10,290 nucleotides of DNA from contig JADFGE010000066.1 in assembly GCA_022567855.1 (NCBI GenBank), forward strand, positions 1-10,290, read 5' to 3'. Both the position numbers and the translations under genes were made by a program. The notes below the pieces were generated by a model that searched no databases, was not told the DNA's origin, and saw only the letters and a program-made list of their open reading frames with translations. Below are positions 5,524-10,290 of the stretch, one piece after another; position 1 is the stretch's first letter, and each line of letters opens with the position of its first letter. This DNA is from Planctomycetota bacterium (GTDB lineage: Bacteria; Planctomycetota; Phycisphaerae; Phycisphaerales; SM1A02).

Positions 5524-8500
5524 TCAGTTGCGCTTGGCGCCGGTCGGAGTCCGTTGACTTGCCTTCGTTCTTCCACCGACGAGCCGAACGCGGTGCGGCG
5601 AGAGAATCTGGCCGAGTCGCTGGACCAGTTGCCCGTCGGGAACGATCCTCAGGCCGTGAGGTTTGAGCGCAATACGCTTGCCGGCGGTGTGCAAGAGCAA
5701 TCGTACGTTCACGCCTCGACGCCCGTTGCCCTGCGCCGCGCCAGTAGCGCCGCGCAGCACCTCCTCAATCTCGTGCATCGTCTGCTCCAGCGGCTTGCGC
5801 TCCGGGTCGTCCACGAGATCCAACTCCAACCGAGTGGCGAAATGATTCTCGATCTCGTCGATCGGAATCACCTTGTCCACGATGAGGTTCAGCTCGCCGC
5901 GCGAGTGATCCACCTTCCCCCGCAGTAAGACGACCGCATCGCTGTGCAGGAGGTGGTTGTACTGCTCGTACGCCTCGCTGAACACGACCGCCTCAACCGA
6001 GCCTCGCATGTCCTGCAGCGTAAGGATCGCCATCTTTTGGCCGGCGCTTCGTCCGCGTTGGACGATCCTCGGTCGAACCTGCGTCAACACGCCGCACAGC
6101 GTCGCCTCGCCGTCATGGGGGAGGTGTGAAGCTGCCTTGATATCCACCGGACAATACCGTTCGATGATCTGCGCGTATTGATCCAGCGGATGGCCCGAGA
6201 CGTGAAAGCCCAACGTCTCCTTCTCGAATGCCAGCGTTGTGGCGTCATCCCACGGGGGAACCTTGGGCAGCGGCCGGCCACCCTTCTCAGAAGCTGGGTC
6301 AAGCGATTCAGCCGCGGCAAAAATGTTCATCTGACCGTCACGCCGGTCGGTGGCGGCGCTTTGCCCGGCGGGGATGGCGTCGGTGATCGCGGCAAACGCC
6401 GCGGATCGCGCCGCTACGCTGTAAATGGAATCGAACGCCCCGGATTTCACCAGCGCCTCGATCGTCGCCTTGTTCACCTTGCGCAAATCCACGCGCTCAC
6501 AAAAGTCGAAGATCGAGCGAAACGAGCCGTTCTTCTTTCGCTCGCACACAATCGCTTCGACCGCGGCGCCCCCGGAACCCCGGATTGCGTTGAGGCCGAA
6601 TCGAACGTGCCCGTGAAGCGAATCGCGCGGTTCGTCCGGCATAAAGACCACCGAGAACTCAACCTCCGAGAGATTCACATCCGGCGGCTTGACCTCCACG
6701 CCGATGTGAGGCCGATGCTCTTCGTGGTCGACAAAGACCGTTTGTTTACAGTCGTCGAGGTATCCGACCCAGCTTTCGATCTTCCGCGCAGCGCTTTCAA
6801 ACGTCAGCAGCGCCGCCATGTACTGGTTGGGGAAATACGTCTTCAGATACGCAGTTTGATACGCGATGATCGAATATCCCGTCGAGTGGGATTTATTGAA
6901 TCCGTACCCGGCGAAGTTCAAGATCAAGTTGAACAAGTCGTCCGCCTGTTCCTTGGAAAGCCCCTTGTTCTGCGCACCTTCGAGAAACTTTGATCGCTGG
7001 GCGTTGATGACTTTGCGGTTCTTCTTACTGATCGCTTTGATCAAGGTGTACGCACTGCGAAGCGGGATATCGCCCAAGCCGTGCAAAATCTGCATGACTT
7101 GTTCCTGATACACCATGATGCCGTACGTCTCGGCCGTGTATTGCTCGACAATCGGGTGCGCCTTCGGTACAGGCTCGTGCCCGAGCTTGCGGGCGGTGTA
7201 CTGGGGAATAAGTTCCATCGGGCCCGGGCGGTAGAGTGCGTTGGCGGCGATGAGATCTTCCAGCCGATCGGGCTTCATGTCCTTCAAGAGCCGGCGCATC
7301 CCCGCCGACTCGAATTGGAACACACCCGCCGTATCGCCGCGTTGGAAGAGCGCTAACACGTTCGGGTCGTTGTACTCCAACCGCTCAAGATCAAGCGGAT
7401 GCGGTCCATCGCCTTCGCCCCGGCCGACCGCTTCCCACACCGCCTTCTCCGGCAACGCCTCGCCGATCAACTTCCTTGCTCGCTCCAGCGTTGACAGTGT
7501 TCGCAGTCCAAGGAAGTCCATCTTCAGCAGACCCATCTTCTCGCAGGTCGGACCGTCCCATTGCGTGACCGTGTCTTCGTTGCCGGTCGTTCGATACAAC
7601 GGCACGATCGTGTCCAAAGGCTGCGTTGCAATGACGACGCCCGCCGCATGAACGCCCGCATGACGGGCATGTCCCTCGAGCCCCTTGGCCGCATCTACAA
7701 CTTTGCGAACCAACTCGTTCGTCTCGTATTCACGCTTAAACTCCGGCTCCTTGGCGAGCGCCTCGTCGATCGTGATGTTCAACTCGCTCGGAACGAGGTT
7801 GCTTAGGCGTTGACCTTCTCGCGGGGAGAGACCCATCACGCGCGCGACGTCCTTGATTGCCGCCTTCGCTTTCAGCCGACCATACGTGATGATTTGTGCG
7901 ACGTGGCCGTATTTCTCGCGCACGTAGTCGAGCACTTCAGCTCGGCCGTCCTGACAGATGTCGATATCGATATCGGGATACTCACTGCGGTCCGGGTCGG
8001 TGAACCGTTCAAACAGCAAGCCGTACCGAATCGGACATGCGTTGGAAAGTCCCAGCACGTAGCCCACCATCGTGCCCACACCCGAGCCGCGCGCCATCGC
8101 GGGAATTCCGCGCTGCCGCGCCCAGTTCACGAAGTCCCACACGATCAGGAAATATGCGGAGATGCCTTTTTCCGCCAAGATGTGTAACTCACGAGCAAGG
8201 CGCTCGCGAATCTCGTCGGTGATGCCGTCGGTCCCGTACCGCCATTCCAAACCCGCCAAACACAGCTCACCAAGTGCTTCGTCACACTGTGATTTCAGCA
8301 CTTCCGGCGAAGTGCTGTCGACCGTCGAATCGAACGGGTGAAGCGTGAACTGCGAACAAAAAGCCATAAACCACTCGGTCGATCCACGGTATTCGGGTTT
8401 GACAGTTACGTCGGGGAACGCCGGCAGGCTATTCTTCGCAACCTCATGTTCCACTTTCACGATCGGTGTGTGACTCGTCGAGAAATCGAGCTCGACGTTG

Positions 8501-9366
8501 CAACGATCAGCGATGCGGACAGTGTTCGCGATCGCTTCGGGTAGGTCGGCAAACAACTCAGCCATCTCGGCCGGCGACTTCACGTACAACTGCTTGGAGT
8601 ATCGCAGCCGACCCGGATCATCCTTTGTTCGCCCCATCGAAATGCAGCAGAGTGTGTCGTGTAGATCGTGATCTTCGGCCGTTAGGAAGTGAGCGTCGTT
8701 GTCTGCAACCAGCGGCAGATCAAGATCGCGCGCCAATCGCAACAGCAGCGGATGGATTCGATCCTGTTCGGGTGTGTCATGACGCTGAAGCTCGATGAAG
8801 AACCGCGGTTCGCCGCGCTCGTTTTGGCCGAACGTCTGAGCGTGCCATTGCGCCTCGCGAACGGCCGATTCGTAGTGGGCGTCGTTGTTGGTCTGCGCGT
8901 AGTGCAAGAGGTGGTGCGCGATCGAGCTGCCCAGGTGCCCGTTGATCGCAATCAATCCCTCGGACCACTCGCTCAGCGTGGACTTGTCCATCCTCGGCCG
9001 GTAGTAGAAGCCGGTGATAAACGCATCGCTGCTGAGCTTGATGAGGTTCTTCCATCCGGTGTTGTTCTCGGCGAGCAGAACGAGGTGGTAACTGCCGTCG
9101 GCGATGCCGCCGCCGGCTTTCTCGCGCCGATCGCCCGGGGCCACGTACGCCTCGATGCCGAGAATCGGTTTGATCCCTGCTGCGGTAGCCTTGGAATACA
9201 GCTCGACCGCCCCATGGAGGTTGCCATGGTCGGTCACGGCTACCGCATCCATCCCCAGCTCGCGAACCTGCTGGACCAGCGGACCGATGCGATTCGCCCC
9301 GTCCAGCAGCGAGTATTCGCTGTGCAGGTGCAGGTGAACAAATCGCGGTGCGGTCGTTGTATCCAT
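5524..9366 (-). CDS. dnaE: DNA polymerase III subunit alpha (replicative polymerase)
   Basis: This catalytic subunit of the replicative polymerase has 1280 residues and is intact; E. coli DnaE has 1160. The N-terminal PHP domain carries HLHLHS, TDHGN (45-49), GIEAYV and ADNDAHFL. The palm has ARGSGVG (near 426), the PDIDID motif with D467 and D469, and D617 in KMDFLGLRTLS, giving the three catalytic aspartates. QMNIF at 1012-1016 matches the internal beta-clamp binding motif. An OB-fold lies at about 1088-1165, and the C-terminal domain is short. An extra segment at roughly 300-370, between PHP and palm, explains part of the length. In the PHP domain, the position usually held by a metal-binding Cys (S/G-G-C-L-G) is H144. 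ATG 9366 is chosen because the HLHLHS motif follows at residue 11, as is normal; no good Shine-Dalgarno is seen. It converges on the kinase ORF with 17 bases between stops and stands alone, not in an operon. Confidence 0.98.
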   Translation of the reverse strand: MDTTTAPRFVHLHLHSEYSLLDGANRIGPLVQQVRELGMDAVAVTDHGNLHGAVELYSKATAAGIKPILGIEAYVAPGDRREKAGGGIADGSYHLVLLAENNTGWKNLIKLSSDAFITGFYYRPRMDKSTLSEWSEGLIAINGHLGSSIAHHLLHYAQTNNDAHYESAVREAQWHAQTFGQNERGEPRFFIELQRHDTPEQDRIHPLLLRLARDLDLPLVADNDAHFLTAEDHDLHDTLCCISMGRTKDDPGRLRYSKQLYVKSPAEMAELFADLPEAIANTVRIADRCNVELDFSTSHTPIVKVEHEVAKNSLPAFPDVTVKPEYRGSTEWFMAFCSQFTLHPFDSTVDSTSPEVLKSQCDEALGELCLAGLEWRYGTDGITDEIRERLARELHILAEKGISAYFLIVWDFVNWARQRGIPAMARGSGVGTMVGYVLGLSNACPIRYGLLFERFTDPDRSEYPDIDIDICQDGRAEVLDYVREKYGHVAQIITYGRLKAKAAIKDVARVMGLSPREGQRLSNLVPSELNITIDEALAKEPEFKREYETNELVRKVVDAAKGLEGHARHAGVHAAGVVIATQPLDTIVPLYRTTGNEDTVTQWDGPTCEKMGLLKMDFLGLRTLSTLERARKLIGEALPEKAVWEAVGRGEGDGPHPLDLERLEYNDPNVLALFQRGDTAGVFQFESAGMRRLLKDMKPDRLEDLIAANALYRPGPMELIPQYTARKLGHEPVPKAHPIVEQYTAETYGIMVYQEQVMQILHGLGDIPLRSAYTLIKAISKKNRKVINAQRSKFLEGAQNKGLSKEQADDLFNLILNFAGYGFNKSHSTGYSIIAYQTAYLKTYFPNQYMAALLTFESAARKIESWVGYLDDCKQTVFVDHEEHRPHIGVEVKPPDVNLSEVEFSVVFMPDEPRDSLHGHVRFGLNAIRGSGGAAVEAIVCERKKNGSFRSIFDFCERVDLRKVNKATIEALVKSGAFDSIYSVAARSAAFAAITDAIPAGQSAATDRRDGQMNIFAAAESLDPASEKGGRPLPKVPPWDDATTLAFEKETLGFHVSGHPLDQYAQIIERYCPVDIKAASHLPHDGEATLCGVLTQVRPRIVQRGRSAGQKMAILTLQDMRGSVEAVVFSEAYEQYNHLLHSDAVVLLRGKVDHSRGELNLIVDKVIPIDEIENHFATRLELDLVDDPERKPLEQTMHEIEEVLRGATGAAQGNGRRGVNVRLLLHTAGKRIALKPHGLRIVPDGQLVQRLGQILSPHRVRLVGGRTKASQRTPTGAKRN

Positions 9367-9396
9367 TATCTTGTATTCGTGGGTGGCAGGCTATCC

Positions 9397-9404
9397 TATA
9401 TATA
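9397..9404 (-). promoter_or_regulatory. AT-only tract upstream of dnaE, possible -10 region
   Basis: TATATATA, 31 bases upstream of the dnaE start, stands out in GC-rich DNA. Read on the minus strand it could supply a -10 element, but I find no good -35 at 16-18 bases. The leader between it and the ATG is about 30 bases and lacks a clear Shine-Dalgarno. Confidence 0.3.
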
Positions 9405-9524
9405 GTAGACACAACGAACCGAGGCCCCATCAGAATACCGTGATCGGCGTTGGCTGGATACCGGCCGGACGATGTGTGAACATTCTTCCGGTAAACGACC
9501 GCCCCATCTCCGAATAGGATCGTG

Positions 9525-9546
9525 GGCGGACGGCGATTTATCCGCC
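9525..9546. repeat. 6-bp inverted repeat in the dnaE / membrane-protein intergenic region
   Basis: GGCGGA (9525-9530) and TCCGCC (9541-9546) are exact reverse complements around a 10-base spacer. They lie 29 bases before the ATG at 9576 in the divergent region 9367-9575, which holds no gene. It could be an operator or simply chance in GC-rich sequence. Confidence 0.2.
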
Positions 9547-9575
9547 GGCCTGTCATGACGAGCAGATGATTTCCG

Positions 9576-9863
9576 ATGGATCGAGTCGTACGCATCCAGA
9601 CCTTCACCACCGAGCAACGGCAGCGTGCCGTCCGTGGCTATCGATGGCTCGCAGCTCAGCCCAGTTGGGTGGTTCGACTGGCGCTGGTGACTTTCGTGCT
9701 GGTGATCGGACTGCCGCTCTTACTGCTCGCGGTTGTCGCGGTGATTGCGGCGATCATCGTGTTTACAGGGTTGGCGCTCATCAACGCCGCCGGCGCCAAA
9801 CTGCGCCGACTTCTACCCAAGCGTGACGGCCGATCGAATGTCCGCGTCATCAGAAGGCAGTGA
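9576..9863 (+). CDS. Small inner-membrane protein of unknown function
   Basis: The protein has 95 residues. A basic, soluble N-terminus (residues 1-30, with QRQRAVRGYRW) precedes a nearly continuous hydrophobic stretch at about 31-72. That stretch is long enough for two helices forming a hairpin: first WVVRLALVTFVLVIGLPLLL, then VVAVIAAIIVFTGLALINA, broken near G45/P47. A strongly basic tail follows (KLRRLLPKRDGRSNVRVIRR). The positive charges on both ends suggest both termini are cytoplasmic. There is no lipobox, cysteine or enzyme motif. The ribosome binding site is weak (GAGCAGATG region at 9560-9568). It is divergent from dnaE across 209 bases, and an intrinsic terminator follows 15 bases after the stop, so it is probably a single-gene transcript. 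I do not recognise a family. Confidence 0.7.
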   Translation: MDRVVRIQTFTTEQRQRAVRGYRWLAAQPSWVVRLALVTFVLVIGLPLLLLAVVAVIAAIIVFTGLALINAAGAKLRRLLPKRDGRSNVRVIRRQ

Positions 9864-9877
9864 ACGGTAGCGCGACG

Positions 9878-9907
9878 CCCACGGATCCCAATCCGTGGGT
9901 TTCTTCC
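9878..9907 (+). terminator. Intrinsic (Rho-independent) terminator of the membrane-protein gene
   Basis: A perfect 9-bp stem, CCCACGGAT paired with ATCCGTGGG, has a 4-base loop CCCA and is followed by TTTCTTCC. It begins 15 bases after the stop at 9863. The T-rich tract is on the plus strand only, so it serves the membrane-protein gene and not the converging minus-strand gene. Confidence 0.85.
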
Positions 9908-9910
9908 CCC

Positions 9911-9930
9911 AAGCCTCAAGCCTCAAGCCT
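9911..9930. repeat. Short tandem repeat, 7-bp unit about 2.9 copies
   Basis: AAGCCTC is repeated twice and followed by AAGCCT, between the terminator and the stop codon of the converging FG-GAP/dockerin-like gene. It encodes nothing. It may be a simple slippage repeat. Confidence 0.7.
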
Positions 9931-9935
9931 TCTTC

Positions 9936-10290
9936 CTACGGACACGGTCCAAAGTGGGTCGCCACCGCCGCCACGTCCCGGCCGTTGACGATACCGTCGC
10001 CGTTGACATCCCACGGGCAATCGTCGGGATCGTTGCACGGCCCCAAGTTGTGAACGACCTCAAGGATATCGCGGTGGTTCACAACGCCATCGCCGTTGAC
10101 GTCCCACGGGCAAGTTCCGGGTGCGGCAGCATCAAAGAGGTATGCCGAGCCTGAGTCGGTGCCGTTGTCGTCGTCCCCGCCAGCCCCGACGATGGCGATT
10201 TCCTTTCCGGGAGCGCCGCTGATCGCGACGGACCCGCCGTACCTGTGGCCTTGAGCGCCGTCGTCGGGCAGGTGCTTGGTGATCTGATAC
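9936..10290 (-). CDS. Secreted FG-GAP repeat protein with two C-terminal dockerin-like EF-hands (partial)
   Basis: On the minus strand the frame is open from the window edge to TAG at 9936-9938, giving 117 residues. The N-terminal visible part has an FG-GAP/beta-propeller blade: GHRYGGSVAISG, then IAIVGAGGDDDNGTDSGSAY. It is followed by two copies of a 26-residue calcium-binding unit, CPWDVNGDGVVNHRDILEVV... and CPWDVNGDGIVNGRDVAAVA..., each ending GPC. The D-x-N-G-D-G-x-x-N/D loops match EF-hand/dockerin-type calcium sites, and each unit is bracketed by cysteines. This ending is characteristic of extracellular planctomycete proteins, where it probably acts in attachment or surface display; cellulosome dockerin function is not implied. 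The signal peptide and the rest of the protein lie beyond the window. The gene converges on the terminator at 9878-9907. Confidence 0.88.
   Translation of the reverse strand, partial: YQITKHLPDDGAQGHRYGGSVAISGAPGKEIAIVGAGGDDDNGTDSGSAYLFDAAAPGTCPWDVNGDGVVNHRDILEVVHNLGPCNDPDDCPWDVNGDGIVNGRDVAAVATHFGPCP
9942..10112 (-). repeat. Duplicated dockerin-like EF-hand coding unit (two 78-bp copies)
   Basis: The copies at 10035-10112 and 9942-10019 encode 26 residues each, are separated by 15 bases (NDPDD linker), and both begin CPWDVNGDG and end GPC. They differ at synonymous and second-half positions, so the duplication is old or kept by selection on the calcium loop. Confidence 0.8.

Noticed and set aside
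5505..5528. Possible bidirectional terminator between the convergent kinase ORF and dnaE
   Set aside because: AAAAC/GTTTT gives only a 5-bp AT-rich stem with a 10-base loop and no GC-rich core; too weak to report as a terminator.
6178..6993. 271-codon plus-strand open frame inside dnaE
   Set aside because: It is antisense to conserved polymerase sequence, which is intact; no independent protein signature.
9954..10154. Plus-strand 66-codon open frame at the right end
   Set aside because: It is the antisense of the dockerin-like EF-hand repeats, whose minus-strand translation is unmistakable.

Overview
The window looks like chromosomal DNA from a GC-rich member of the Planctomycetes, probably Phycisphaerae-like. 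The grounds are the secreted FG-GAP protein ending in two cysteine-flanked dockerin-like EF-hands (9936-10290, minus), the excisionase-HTH/receiver regulator beside an HDOD-kinase, and the overall base composition. This placement is an inference from protein style; there is no rRNA in the window.

Layout from left to right. At 1-174 is the unrecognised C-terminal end of a plus-strand gene. At about 267-650 (minus) is a protein C-terminus whose upstream part is missing. Directly abutting it at about 648-1190 (plus) is tsaB, the tRNA t6A-modification factor, without its usual first 60-80 residues. The two genes lie 5' end to 5' end, so both beginnings and any shared promoter are gone. This is either a real deletion or rearrangement, or an assembly join. 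At 1365-5506 (plus) is a signalling operon: a regulator with an excisionase-type helix-turn-helix and a C-terminal receiver, then one very long ORF. That ORF combines an HDOD domain, a GAF-like region, a complete soluble histidine kinase, a receiver that has lost its phosphoacceptor, a coiled coil and a second GAF-like domain. The second half has its own Shine-Dalgarno and ATG at 4352, joined to the kinase by an arginine-rich linker that does not look like a normal protein segment. At 5524-9366 (minus), convergent with a 17-bp gap, is dnaE, the replicative DNA polymerase alpha subunit. It is intact. At 9576-9863 (plus) is a 95-residue membrane protein, followed by a strong intrinsic terminator and a short 7-bp tandem repeat. 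At 9936-10290 (minus) is the secreted FG-GAP/dockerin-like protein, cut by the window edge.

The most notable part is 1365-5506. The HTH-receiver protein is the only one in the window with an intact receiver, so it is the natural phosphorylation target of the HDOD-kinase. The pseudo-receiver/GAF module may be a phosphorylation-independent sensor or scaffold for the same pathway. I saw no CRISPR array, tRNA, rRNA, transposase or phage gene.
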